From Jejudonia soesokkakensis (lineage in GTDB: Bacteria; Bacteroidota; Bacteroidia; Flavobacteriales; Flavobacteriaceae): a DNA stretch of 64,000 nt. This document shows positions 43,746-52,968 of the stretch, piece by piece. The notes under the pieces are model-generated. The model saw only the letters and a program-made list of their open reading frames with translations. It had not been told where the DNA came from and did no database searches. Position numbers and translations under genes: made by a program. Where the stretch lies: positions 434,001 through 498,000 of the forward strand of contig NZ_JBHTBN010000001.1 of NCBI RefSeq assembly GCF_042664795.1. The letters are read 5' to 3'. The first letter of the stretch is position 1, and each line of letters begins with the position of its first letter.

Positions 43746-44846
43746 ATGTTACAACGCTTTTTCATTTTCTGCTCTGGCGCAGATACCGATATCTTAAAAG
43801 ATTGTTCCTCTGGTGAAAACACCAAATATGCAGGTATAGGAGCTACCGTTTTCTTTACAGCTGTCATGGCAACCATCGCGGGTGCGTATGCACTTTTTAC
43901 AGTTTTCGACAATGTGTTTACCGCTATTTTCTTCGGAATGATCTGGGGACTTCTCATCTTTAATCTCGACCGTTTTATAGTTTCAACTATCAAAAAACGT
44001 GAGAATTTTTTCGACGAATTAATTCAGGCTTCTCCTCGAATTTTACTGGCAGTAATTATAGCAATCGTTATTTCGAAACCTCTCGAAATGAAAATATTTG
44101 AGAAAGAAATCAATCAGGTATTACTTGAGGAAAAAAATGAATTGACTCTTCAGAATAAAGATCAATTGGCATTACAATTTACACCTGCGGTGCAAGCCCT
44201 AGAATCAGATATTGAAACACTAAAACAAGAGGTTGTTACAAAAGAATCTGAAGTAAATGCTTTATATGATACTTATATTGCCGAAGCCGAAGGAAGAGCC
44301 GGTACCGAACTCTTAGGGAAAGGTCCTGTTTATAAAGAAAAGCGTGATAAGCACGATGCTGCACTGGCAGAACTGAAAACACTAAAAGAAACTAATTCAG
44401 AAAAAATTGAAGCGATCGAAAGTCAGATAGGTACTCTTGCAACAGAATATCAAACAAAAGTTGCCGAAACCCAACCAATCATTGATGGGTTCGACGGATT
44501 AATGGCGCGTATCACTGCACTTAACAAATTACCTTGGTTACCTTCTTTCTTTATCTTTTTACTATTCTTAGCAATTGAAACCTCTCCCATCATTGCAAAA
44601 TTACTATCTCCAAAAGGAGCTTATGATTTGAAATTAGCCGAACAGGAGGGTGCCGTAACGTCTTGGGTAGCCCAACAAAAAATGCAGCGAGATGTTCTAG
44701 TAACTACAGACCGTGATGTGAATAATAGAGTGTATGCAGATATTGCAGAAGAACAGGAACTGTACGAATATAAACGTAAAATCGCTCGCGAATTGATGCA
44801 ATTGCAGGCAGATGCTTTTTATAAGAAGCAGAAGGGAGTATTGTAA
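43746..44846 (+). CDS. DUF4407 membrane protein
   Basis: A 366-residue protein of the DUF4407 family: MLQRFFIFCSGADTDIL, then AGIGATVFFTAVMATIAGAYA, then GLLIFNLDRFIV. Helices lie near residues 30-50, 53-75 and 97-115, and a fourth near 268-288. Between helices 3 and 4 is a long, charged coiled coil (about 125-255). The C-terminal 70 residues are soluble and helical. The function of the family is unknown. It is a single gene followed by a 28-bp inverted repeat. Confidence 0.85.
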   Translation: MLQRFFIFCSGADTDILKDCSSGENTKYAGIGATVFFTAVMATIAGAYALFTVFDNVFTAIFFGMIWGLLIFNLDRFIVSTIKKRENFFDELIQASPRILLAVIIAIVISKPLEMKIFEKEINQVLLEEKNELTLQNKDQLALQFTPAVQALESDIETLKQEVVTKESEVNALYDTYIAEAEGRAGTELLGKGPVYKEKRDKHDAALAELKTLKETNSEKIEAIESQIGTLATEYQTKVAETQPIIDGFDGLMARITALNKLPWLPSFFIFLLFLAIETSPIIAKLLSPKGAYDLKLAEQEGAVTSWVAQQKMQRDVLVTTDRDVNNRVYADIAEEQELYEYKRKIARELMQLQADAFYKKQKGVL

Positions 44847-44864
44847 TACTAAATTATTTAGAAA

Positions 44865-44948
44865 AACACCCCTAAAGTCCCCTCAAGGGGACAACCCTAT
44901 AAGGTATCTGGTAAAAAAATGTCCCCTTGAGGGGACTTTAGGGGTGTT
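44865..44948. repeat. 28-bp perfect inverted repeat element
   Basis: The arms at 44865-44892 and 44921-44948 are exact reverse complements, separated by a 28-nt loop. Within each arm GTCCCCT...AGGGGAC makes a smaller palindrome. It has no T-run and lies between two plus-strand genes, so it looks like an intergenic palindromic repeat of the type spread in flavobacterial genomes more than a plain terminator. Confidence 0.85.
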
Positions 44949-45027
44949 GTTACTGTTAAACGAATCAAATAAGTAAATTTCTTTCTTCATTTTTCATTAA
45001 TATTGTTAGTAAATCCTAGTGTTTTAT

Positions 45028-48000
45028 ATGGAGACCAATATGCTACCCTTTGCAAAAGAAATTGCTTTAAAAAAGTATGGAATACATGTAACGGCTACGC
45101 TATTGGCAGGTGATGAAGACATTAATTTTCTTCTGAAAACTGAAACTGGAAAAAAGTACCTGTTAAAAATAGCTTCGGAAAGTAAAGGAGATTCAAACAT
45201 TGCTTTTCAGAATAGTTTGTTGTTATACCTGGCAACTAAAAAGCTGAATAGTTCTCTTCCGGAAAGTATTCAGAATGTAGATGGAGCATTGCTAAGTACT
45301 AAAACATATAATGATCAGGTGTTTTCAATTAGACTTCTCAGTTGGGTTTCAGGGAGATTGTGGGCAAAAGTAAACCCTAAAACTAAAACGTTACGAATAG
45401 ATCTGGGTAGAAAGGCGGGTGAATTAACAGCTGCTTTAAAAGAGTTTTCACATCCTGAAGCAGAGCGGAATTTTGATTGGAATCTGGCAGATTCTGCATG
45501 GACTGTGAGACATACACACCTTTTTTCTGAGGGGAATAAACAAATAGTTGAGCACTTTCAGAAACTATTTAAAGACTTTCAGCCACTCTATTCAGAACTT
45601 CCAAAAAGTGTAATTCATAACGATCTCAACGATTATAACATCGTAGTTTCCGAAGACCTAAAAAACCCAGCAGTTAACGGTTTTATTGATTTTGGAGATA
45701 CAGTAAAAAGTCAGACCGTAAATGAGATTGCGATACTTCTCGCGTATGCAACTATGGAAGTGCCCGACCCTTTAGCTGCAGCTTTGGATGTGCTTCAAGG
45801 ATACCACGAATACTATCATTTTTCTGAACACGAACTCGAATGTTTATATACATTGATTGGCATGCGATTAGTGACCACCGTTACAAAAGCTGCCCTTCGG
45901 AAATCTGAGAACACCCAGAATGAGTATCATTTTATAAGCGAACAATCGGCATGGGAAGCCTTGCGAAAGTGGTATACGATTCATCCAAATTTTGCGTATT
46001 ATTCTTTTAGACAGGTGTGTGGGTATCCCGCACATCCATTAGAAGTAAGTTTTACAAAATGGATTGCTAAAAATCAGATTTCATTGGCAACACTGTTCCC
46101 TTCAGAAATTATCGAAACAGTCACAGTGCTTGATATGAGTGTGGGAAGCACCTTGTTGGGTAATCTTTCAGAATATAGCGACCCGGAGGTTTCAGAATTC
46201 AAACTGAAGCAGTTTAACAAGCGCCATCCCAATACGATTTTAGCAAATGGCTATCTGGAAACACGACCGTTTTACACCACAGACGCTTTTAAAAGTGAAG
46301 GGAATAACGGTCCACAATATCGTACGGTACATTTGGGAACCGATTTCTGGGTGGGTTCACAAACTCCTGTGCACGCTCCTTTTGACGGCGTTATAAAAAT
46401 TGCACATCACAACAATTATGACAAGGATTACGGGCCTATGCTTATTTTGGAGCATACATTTGAGGAAAATATATTTTATACGCTCTACGGACATTTGACT
46501 CTTTCTACTTTGGAAATGATGCATGTAGGGAAACAAGTAAAACAAGGAGATTTAATCGCATATATTGGAGCTCCTCATGAAAACGGAAATTGGGCCCCTC
46601 ATTTACATTTTCAGGTGATTTTTGATTTGCTCGGAAACAATGAAAACTTTAATGGCGTGGCCTTACCTTCGGAAAAGGAAGTATGGAAGAGTATTTGTCC
46701 GAATCCTGATGTAGTATTTAGAGAAGATCTTTCGGCTAAAACTGAAGCACTTTCCGAAGAAGACATGATTGGCTACAGAAAAGAACATCTGGGAAGATCG
46801 CTAAGCCTTTCCTATAGCCAACCGTTGCATATTGTGAGGGGAGAAGGTGCCTTTTTAATAGATAGCGACGGAAGAAAATACCTGGACACAGCAAATAATG
46901 TAAATCATGTGGGGCATCAGCACCCTAAAGTAGTTACAGCAGGACAGCGGCAGATGGCGGTATTAACGACAAACACACGTTATCTTCATGAAGAAATTAT
47001 CGCTTACAGCAAAAAACTATTGGCAAAATTACCCAAGGAATTGGAGGTGCTACATATTGTAAATTCAGGAAGTGAGGCCAATGAGCTTGCCTTACGAATG
47101 GCAAAAACGATTTCTGGCAATGAGGATATGCTTGCGATAGCGGTAGGGTATCATGGAAATACCAATGCTGCAATGGGTGTTAGTTCCTATAAATTTGATG
47201 CGAAAGGAGGGCCGGGAAAACCTGAAACCACTCATATTTTGCCGTTGCCAGACACCTATCGGGGAAGACATTCCGGAAATGAAGGGGATAATAGGTATGC
47301 CGAATATGCGTCAGAACTTATAGAAAATCTAAAGAAAAGCGGAAAAGGGATTGCAGGATTTATTGGCGAAAGCATGATAAGCTGTGGCGGACAAATCGTT
47401 CCGCCTAAAAATTATTTTAAAGAGGTGTATAAAGCGGTTCGGGATGCTGGCGGAATTTGCATTGCAGATGAGGTGCAAACTGGCTTTGGACGTATGGGAA
47501 AAACTTTTTGGGCGTTTGAGCTTTTTGATGTAGTTCCGGATATTGTGACGATGGGAAAACCATCTGGAAATGGCCATCCGTTGGCCGTTGTAGCATGTAC
47601 CCGAGCGGTGGCAGATGCATTTAATACTGGGATGGAATTCTTTAATACCTTTGGTGGAAATCCTGTAAGTTGTGCAATAGGTAGAACGGTTTTAGAAGTT
47701 ATTGAAGACGAAAACTTACAAGACCATGCGTTAGAAATAGGTCAGTTGTTAAAATCTGAATTACAAAAACTTCAACAACAATTTCCCATCATTGGAGATG
47801 TACGAGGTGAAGGATTATTCTTAGGGTTTGAACTGAACACTTCAAAAAAAGAACCATTGCCCCAACACGCCGACTATCTCGCAGACCGTATGAAGGAACT
47901 CGGAATTTTGATGAGCACCGACGGTCCCGATTATAACGTGCTAAAGATTAAACCACCCATGGTTTTTTCTTCAGAAAATGCAAAGGAGTTGATCAAACGC

Positions 48001-48048
48001 TTAACTACTGTTTTCTCTGAAGATTTTATGCAACACTACGACAATTAG
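45028..48048 (+). CDS. APH-type kinase / M23 peptidase / class III aminotransferase fusion
   Basis: A three-domain protein of 1006 residues. Residues 1-330 are an APH/hydroxylysine-kinase-like phosphotransferase (HNDLNDYN with His197 and Asp199, then GFIDFGD). Residues about 400-560 are an M23 LytM fold with His435, Asp439 and HxH at 525-527. Residues 580-1006 are a fold-type I, class III aminotransferase of the phospho-lyase group (EVQTGFGRMG, PLP Lys844 in TMGKPSGNG). Kinase plus phospho-lyase suggests phosphorylation of an amino alcohol followed by elimination of phosphate. The middle domain has no obvious place in that. There is no signal peptide. The stop overlaps the next start. Confidence 0.87.
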   Translation: METNMLPFAKEIALKKYGIHVTATLLAGDEDINFLLKTETGKKYLLKIASESKGDSNIAFQNSLLLYLATKKLNSSLPESIQNVDGALLSTKTYNDQVFSIRLLSWVSGRLWAKVNPKTKTLRIDLGRKAGELTAALKEFSHPEAERNFDWNLADSAWTVRHTHLFSEGNKQIVEHFQKLFKDFQPLYSELPKSVIHNDLNDYNIVVSEDLKNPAVNGFIDFGDTVKSQTVNEIAILLAYATMEVPDPLAAALDVLQGYHEYYHFSEHELECLYTLIGMRLVTTVTKAALRKSENTQNEYHFISEQSAWEALRKWYTIHPNFAYYSFRQVCGYPAHPLEVSFTKWIAKNQISLATLFPSEIIETVTVLDMSVGSTLLGNLSEYSDPEVSEFKLKQFNKRHPNTILANGYLETRPFYTTDAFKSEGNNGPQYRTVHLGTDFWVGSQTPVHAPFDGVIKIAHHNNYDKDYGPMLILEHTFEENIFYTLYGHLTLSTLEMMHVGKQVKQGDLIAYIGAPHENGNWAPHLHFQVIFDLLGNNENFNGVALPSEKEVWKSICPNPDVVFREDLSAKTEALSEEDMIGYRKEHLGRSLSLSYSQPLHIVRGEGAFLIDSDGRKYLDTANNVNHVGHQHPKVVTAGQRQMAVLTTNTRYLHEEIIAYSKKLLAKLPKELEVLHIVNSGSEANELALRMAKTISGNEDMLAIAVGYHGNTNAAMGVSSYKFDAKGGPGKPETTHILPLPDTYRGRHSGNEGDNRYAEYASELIENLKKSGKGIAGFIGESMISCGGQIVPPKNYFKEVYKAVRDAGGICIADEVQTGFGRMGKTFWAFELFDVVPDIVTMGKPSGNGHPLAVVACTRAVADAFNTGMEFFNTFGGNPVSCAIGRTVLEVIEDENLQDHALEIGQLLKSELQKLQQQFPIIGDVRGEGLFLGFELNTSKKEPLPQHADYLADRMKELGILMSTDGPDYNVLKIKPPMVFSSENAKELIKRLTTVFSEDFMQHYDN

Positions 48049-49508
48049 TGCTGGAATTTTTAAAAACATATAAGCTTTATTTATTTTTTGCTGTGCTGGC
48101 GATGGTCTTCTATGGGGCGTTTGGATATGATCTGCAGCGAAGTGATTTTGTGAAACTAATAAGTCTTTACGGGGCGCTGTTTTTTATTGCCTATCTTTTA
48201 ATTGAAAAATGGAAACTTCCTTTTATATGGCTGGCCGTTTTGGGGATAGTATTCAGATTGGTCTTTATCGTGGCTATCCCCAATTTATCACAGGATTTCT
48301 ACCGGTTTTTGTGGGATGGGCGATTATTAGTACAAAGAGTGAATCCATATTTGTTTACGCCAGAAACGTATCTTAATACTACTAGTTGGTCTGTAATTAA
48401 TAGTGATATTCTGGTTGCACAAGCGGAAGCATTATACCATGGGATGGGTAATTTAAACGCAAGTCATTATAGTAACTATCCGCCTTTGAATCAGTTATGT
48501 TTTGGAATTGCTGCCTTTTTTTCGGGTAAGAGTATTTTAGGATCTGTGGTAGTACTACGAATCATTATTATTTTGGCAGATATCGGTATTTTATACTTCG
48601 GAAAGAAATTACTTGAAGATTTAAAACTACCTGTACAGAATATTTTTTGGTATTTTTTAAGTCCGTTTATTATTATCGAATTAACTGGAAACTTACACTT
48701 TGAAGGTGTCATGCTCTTCTTTGTGGTGTGGTCATTGTATTTACTCCATAAGGGAAAATGGTTTTGGGCAGCGGTGCTGTTAGGACTTTCAGTTTCCGTA
48801 AAATTATTGCCATTATTGTTTTTACCCTTATTTTTTAAGTACATTTTGAAAAAAGAGAAAAAGGAGATTGTCATTTCGAATGAAGAGAGAAATCCCATCC
48901 CACGCTCTTTTTTATATTTTGACAGGCGCAATGCGACAAAAACGATTGCTTTTTATAATGTCACATTAGGAACCATACTTCTTACTTTTGCTCCTTTTTT
49001 ATCTTCAGAATTTATATCTAATTTTTCGGCAACGATTGGATTATGGTTTCAGAATTTTGAGTTTAATGCGAGTGTGTACTATGTGATACGATGGATTGGC
49101 TTTCAGACAGTAGGGTGGAATATTATAGGCACTGTTGGGAAGGTGCTTCCGCTTATTGTAATTTTGATTTTACTGGTGCTAACTTTTTTCCGAAGAAATT
49201 CAACGACTCAGCAACTCATCACTGGGATTTTACTTGGAGTTTCAGTATATTTTTTACTTTCTACAACGGTGCATCCTTGGTACATAGCTACGCCTTTGGT
49301 ACTTTCAGTTTTTACAAAATACAGATTTCCGATTGTCTGGAGTTTTGTGGTTATGCTTAGTTACACAGCTTATGGTGCCGATGGATTTTCAGAAAATTTA
49401 TGGTTTGTAGCGTTCGAATACATAGTAGTTATTGGATTTGCGATATGGGAGCTTTTCTATAAACGAGTAGGCTTTAAAAACAAAACGCTCCAAGAAGGAG
49501 CGTTTTAA
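48048..49508 (+). CDS. polytopic glycosyltransferase (GT87/DUF2029-like)
   Basis: A 486-residue protein with about ten membrane helices and an early periplasmic loop holding QDFYRFLWDGRLL, the acidic motif typical of polyprenol-phosphate-sugar-dependent transferases. The start is GTG at 48048, sharing its G with the upstream TAG stop, so the genes are probably coupled. A cytoplasmic loop near residues 274-300 (KKEIVISNEERNPIPRSF) is encoded by a copy of an intergenic repeat. The sugar and acceptor are unknown. Confidence 0.8.
   Translation: MLEFLKTYKLYLFFAVLAMVFYGAFGYDLQRSDFVKLISLYGALFFIAYLLIEKWKLPFIWLAVLGIVFRLVFIVAIPNLSQDFYRFLWDGRLLVQRVNPYLFTPETYLNTTSWSVINSDILVAQAEALYHGMGNLNASHYSNYPPLNQLCFGIAAFFSGKSILGSVVVLRIIIILADIGILYFGKKLLEDLKLPVQNIFWYFLSPFIIIELTGNLHFEGVMLFFVVWSLYLLHKGKWFWAAVLLGLSVSVKLLPLLFLPLFFKYILKKEKKEIVISNEERNPIPRSFLYFDRRNATKTIAFYNVTLGTILLTFAPFLSSEFISNFSATIGLWFQNFEFNASVYYVIRWIGFQTVGWNIIGTVGKVLPLIVILILLVLTFFRRNSTTQQLITGILLGVSVYFLLSTTVHPWYIATPLVLSVFTKYRFPIVWSFVVMLSYTAYGADGFSENLWFVAFEYIVVIGFAIWELFYKRVGFKNKTLQEGAF
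48869..48900. repeat. intergenic-type repeat inserted in frame inside a coding region
   Basis: The sequence around TGTCATTTCGAATGAAGAGA followed by GAAATCCCATCC is a recurrent flavobacterial intergenic motif, known to me from many genomes (recall, not a search). Here it is read through as VISNEERNPI in the glycosyltransferase. Confidence 0.6.
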
Positions 49509-49526
49509 TACGTTTAGTTTTTAGAG

Positions 49527-51059
49527 TTATTTTTTCACCCGTATCACATCGTACACATCTTTACGACGGTCCTTCAAGTTCTTTACCGCACCAAAAGAAT
49601 GTAGTTCACGTAATAAACTAATATCGACATCTGCTACCAAGATCATTTCTGTATTGGTGGTAGCTTCAGCTTTAATTCCGTTGCTCGGAAATGCAAAATC
49701 GCAAGGTGTAAAGACTGCAGATTGTGCATACTGTATGTCCATATTTTCTACGTTAGGTAAATTTCCAACACTCCCTGAGATTGCTACGTAGCACTCATTC
49801 TCAACGGCTCTTGCTTGCGCGCATAAACGTACTCGGGAATAGCCATTTTGAGTGTCGGTCAAGAAAGGAACAAAAAGAATGTCCATTCCTTCATCTGATA
49901 ACAAACGGGAAAGTTCTGGGAATTCAGAATCATAGCAAATTAGGATGCCAATCTTTCCGCAGTCTGTTTCATAGGTTTGTAATTCGCTTCCACGTTGCAT
50001 TCCCCAGACCTTTGCTTCATCTGGTGTCACGTGTATTTTTTCGTATCGCTCGGTACTTCCGTCTCTTCGACATAGATACCCAACGTTATATAATTTATCA
50101 CCAACCAGCTCGGGCATACTCCCTGAAATAATATTAATATTATAGGAAATAGAAAATTCTGACAGTCGCTTTTTAATTTCTTCTGTAAATTTTGCGAGTT
50201 CTCGAATGGCTTCAGACTCTTTTAAATGATTGAACTCTGCCATTAGAGGAGCATTGAAAAACTCTGGAAAAACTGCAAAATCACAACGATAAGCGGAAAC
50301 GGAGTCAATAAAATATTCAACTTGTTGCATCAATTGCTCCAATCCGGAATACGGTCGCATTTGCCATTGAATCAATCCTAGGCGAACTACTGTTTTAACG
50401 GTTGCAGGCGATTTGGTAGGTTTTGTATAATAAATATTATCCCACTCCATGAGCACAGCATATTCTGCAGAAGCAGTATCGCCAGACAAATATCCTTTGA
50501 TCACTCGTATAGGATGAAAATCGTTTGAGATCTGAAAGTTTAATACAGGATCACTAATTTCTTTTCGCTTTACAGCATCAATATACTGTTTAGGCGTATA
50601 ATCTTTCTGGTGAATATGGTAGTTTGGCATTCTTCCGCCAAAAACAATTCCTTTTAAGTTGAGGTTTTCACATAATTCTTTTCGGTAATCATACAAACGC
50701 CTTCCTAAGCGGAGTCCCCTAAAATTAGGTTTGATAAAAACATCGATACCATACATCACATCGCCTTTGCTATTATGATTTTTGAATGTGCTCTTGGTGA
50801 TGATGTCTGCATAGGTATGATTGTCATCGATTTGCTTATAATCAACAATGATTGATAAAGCACAACCAGCAATCTCACCGTCAATCTTAATTAAGATCTG
50901 ACCTTCAGGAAAGATGTCAATTAACTTTTGAATGGCCGTTTTTGTCCAATAGGAATTAGCCATCCCAATATACGATTCCTGTGTGGCTTCTTTTAACTCT
51001 TGGTAATCTTCAATTGTTAAATAATTAAGCTCAATATTTTCAATTTTTTTATCGATCAT
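49527..51059 (-). CDS. GNAT acetyltransferase-nitrilase fusion
   Basis: A 510-residue protein. Residues 1-200 have the GNAT fold (IKIDGEIAGCALSI, then FRGLRLGRRLYDYRKELCE as the acetyl-CoA site). Residues 225-500 are a carbon-nitrogen hydrolase with the triad Glu in VFPEFFNAPL, Lys in YEKIHVTPDE, and Cys in ILICYDSEFPE. The same fusion is known as a stand-alone family in many bacteria. It is the last gene of an operon making putrescine from arginine, 1 bp after the deoxyhypusine-synthase-like gene. An amidase or acetylase acting on polyamines is therefore a reasonable inference. Confidence 0.88.
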   Translation of the reverse strand: MIDKKIENIELNYLTIEDYQELKEATQESYIGMANSYWTKTAIQKLIDIFPEGQILIKIDGEIAGCALSIIVDYKQIDDNHTYADIITKSTFKNHNSKGDVMYGIDVFIKPNFRGLRLGRRLYDYRKELCENLNLKGIVFGGRMPNYHIHQKDYTPKQYIDAVKRKEISDPVLNFQISNDFHPIRVIKGYLSGDTASAEYAVLMEWDNIYYTKPTKSPATVKTVVRLGLIQWQMRPYSGLEQLMQQVEYFIDSVSAYRCDFAVFPEFFNAPLMAEFNHLKESEAIRELAKFTEEIKKRLSEFSISYNINIISGSMPELVGDKLYNVGYLCRRDGSTERYEKIHVTPDEAKVWGMQRGSELQTYETDCGKIGILICYDSEFPELSRLLSDEGMDILFVPFLTDTQNGYSRVRLCAQARAVENECYVAISGSVGNLPNVENMDIQYAQSAVFTPCDFAFPSNGIKAEATTNTEMILVADVDISLLRELHSFGAVKNLKDRRKDVYDVIRVKK

Positions 51060-51060
51060 G

Positions 51061-52038
51061 TTACATGCCTAATAAATAGGCGAATATTAGAGGAGCTACA
51101 ATGGTAGCATCACTTTCTATTATAAATTTTGGAGTGTTAATATCCAGTTTTCCCCAGGTGATTTTTTCGTTTGGAACGGCACCAGAATAACTTCCGTAGC
51201 TTGTGGTACTATCACTTATCTGGCAGAAATAACTCCAGAAAGGCGTGTCTGTACGTTCCATATCCTGGTATAACATTGGCACGACACAGATGGGGAAATC
51301 TCCTGCGATACCTCCACCAATTTGAAAAAATCCAATTCCGTTGTCACTATTATCTGTGTACCAGTCGGCAAGGAAGGTCATATACTCAATTCCACTTTTC
51401 ATGGTGGAAGCCTTTAATTCACCTTTTAGCACATAACTTGCAAAGATATTTCCCATCGTACTATCTTCCCATCCTGGGCAAATAATAGGTAAATTTTTCT
51501 CTGCAGCTGCATACATCCATGAATCTTTCAAATCTATCTCATAATATTGCTCTAATACTCCGCTAAGCAATAATTTGTACATATATTCATGTGGCAAATA
51601 CCGTTCTCCTTTTGCTTCAGCATCCATCCATATTTTTACGATATGCTCTTGAATTCTTCGGAAAGCTTCTTCTTCAGGAATGCAAGTATCGGTTACCCGA
51701 TTCAAGCCTTTTTCTAGTAAATCCCACTCCTCCTGAGGCGTCAGATCCCGATAATTAGGCACTCGTTTGTAGTGACTATGTGCGACCAGATTCATAATAT
51801 CTTCTTCAAGATTGGCACCTGTACAGGAAATGATTTGCACTTTATCCTGACGAATCATTTCGGCAAATATCTTCCCCAATTCTGCCGTACTCATCGCACC
51901 TGCCAAGGACACTAACATTTTAGCGCCATTGTTAAGCTGGTCTTCGTACCCTTTTGCAGCATCTACTAGCGCAGCAGCATTAAAGTGTAAATAATATTTT
52001 TGAATAAATTCTGATATTGCTCCTTTACTATGACTCAT
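51061..52038 (-). CDS. deoxyhypusine synthase-like enzyme
   Basis: A 325-residue NAD-dependent enzyme of the deoxyhypusine synthase family: KMLVSLAGAMSTAELG, ISCTGANLEEDI and SGAVPNEKITWGKL. The last holds the Lys that in eukaryotic enzymes carries the aminobutyl intermediate. Bacteria have no eIF5A. Some bacterial relatives transfer aminobutyl groups to putrescine and make homospermidine. Lying between agmatinase and a GNAT-nitrilase, this copy probably uses polyamines. It overlaps the speB 3' end by 11 bp. Confidence 0.85.
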   Translation of the reverse strand: MSHSKGAISEFIQKYYLHFNAAALVDAAKGYEDQLNNGAKMLVSLAGAMSTAELGKIFAEMIRQDKVQIISCTGANLEEDIMNLVAHSHYKRVPNYRDLTPQEEWDLLEKGLNRVTDTCIPEEEAFRRIQEHIVKIWMDAEAKGERYLPHEYMYKLLLSGVLEQYYEIDLKDSWMYAAAEKNLPIICPGWEDSTMGNIFASYVLKGELKASTMKSGIEYMTFLADWYTDNSDNGIGFFQIGGGIAGDFPICVVPMLYQDMERTDTPFWSYFCQISDSTTSYGSYSGAVPNEKITWGKLDINTPKFIIESDATIVAPLIFAYLLGM

Positions 52039-52960
52039 TATTAGTGTCTTTAAATTTTGTTAGTGTATTCTTTTCTGAAAAATTACTCTCAAATTCTTCT
52101 GTTTCGTCCTGCCCAGCAAACTTATAACTTAGCATTTTGTAATATAGCTTGGCTGCCAGAAAATCTGAAGATTTATCTTCTTCCCGAGGCATTAATTCTA
52201 CAATGTCAAATCCTACCACATTCTTTTCTTCGAACACCTGCTTTAAAAAGTCGAGTGTTTCATACCAAAAAAGGCCACCAGGTTCTGGGGTTCCTGTAGA
52301 AGGCATGATTGAAGGATCTAGAGCATCCAGATCGAAGGTAATAAAAACATTTTCTCCAAGTGCTTCAATTACATTATCCATCCAGTATTCATCGGTTGCC
52401 ATATCATGTGCAAACCATGTTTTGTCGGTATCCATCACGCTCGTTTCGGCAATGTCCATGCTTCGAATTCCTACTTGTATTAGATTGGTATTTTGGCTTG
52501 CTTCATACACAGCACAAGCGTGATTACATTTTGTGCCTTCGTATTCTTTCCGAAGATCTGCGTGTGCGTCAATATGCAACACCGTAAGGTCATCAAAACA
52601 CTCATTAAAAGCTCGAATGCTTCCAATGGAAATACTGTGTTCTCCCCCAAAAAGGGTTACAAATTTGTTCCGTAAAATTAGATCTTTTGTTTTGGCGTGT
52701 ACTGCAGCTACCATCGCTTCTGGAGAGCTGTTTTCTGTAATAGCTTCACAAAGATGAATTCCTTGTTTGTAAACCTCAGTTTCGGTTTCAATATCGTACA
52801 ATTCCATATTTTCCGAAGCATGTAAAAAAGCTTCAGGTCCTTTATCTGCACCTTTTTGAAAGGTGCTCGTTCCGTCATAAGGAACCGGGATTAATACAAT
52901 TTTTGAAGTTTCTAATGCTGCATATTCCTTTGGAATGCCAGCGAAGGTGTTGGTACTCAT
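52028..52960 (-). CDS. speB: agmatinase
   Basis: A 310-residue ureohydrolase with the binuclear manganese site: GGEHSISIG, LHIDAHADLR and FDLDALDPSIMP. It converts agmatine to putrescine and urea. The adjacent upstream gene makes agmatine from arginine, so the pair forms a full pathway. The short C-terminal extension is acidic. It starts 8 bp after the decarboxylase stop and overlaps the next gene. Confidence 0.92.
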   Translation of the reverse strand: MSTNTFAGIPKEYAALETSKIVLIPVPYDGTSTFQKGADKGPEAFLHASENMELYDIETETEVYKQGIHLCEAITENSSPEAMVAAVHAKTKDLILRNKFVTLFGGEHSISIGSIRAFNECFDDLTVLHIDAHADLRKEYEGTKCNHACAVYEASQNTNLIQVGIRSMDIAETSVMDTDKTWFAHDMATDEYWMDNVIEALGENVFITFDLDALDPSIMPSTGTPEPGGLFWYETLDFLKQVFEEKNVVGFDIVELMPREEDKSSDFLAAKLYYKMLSYKFAGQDETEEFESNFSEKNTLTKFKDTNNES

Positions 52961-52968
52961 GGTTACAA

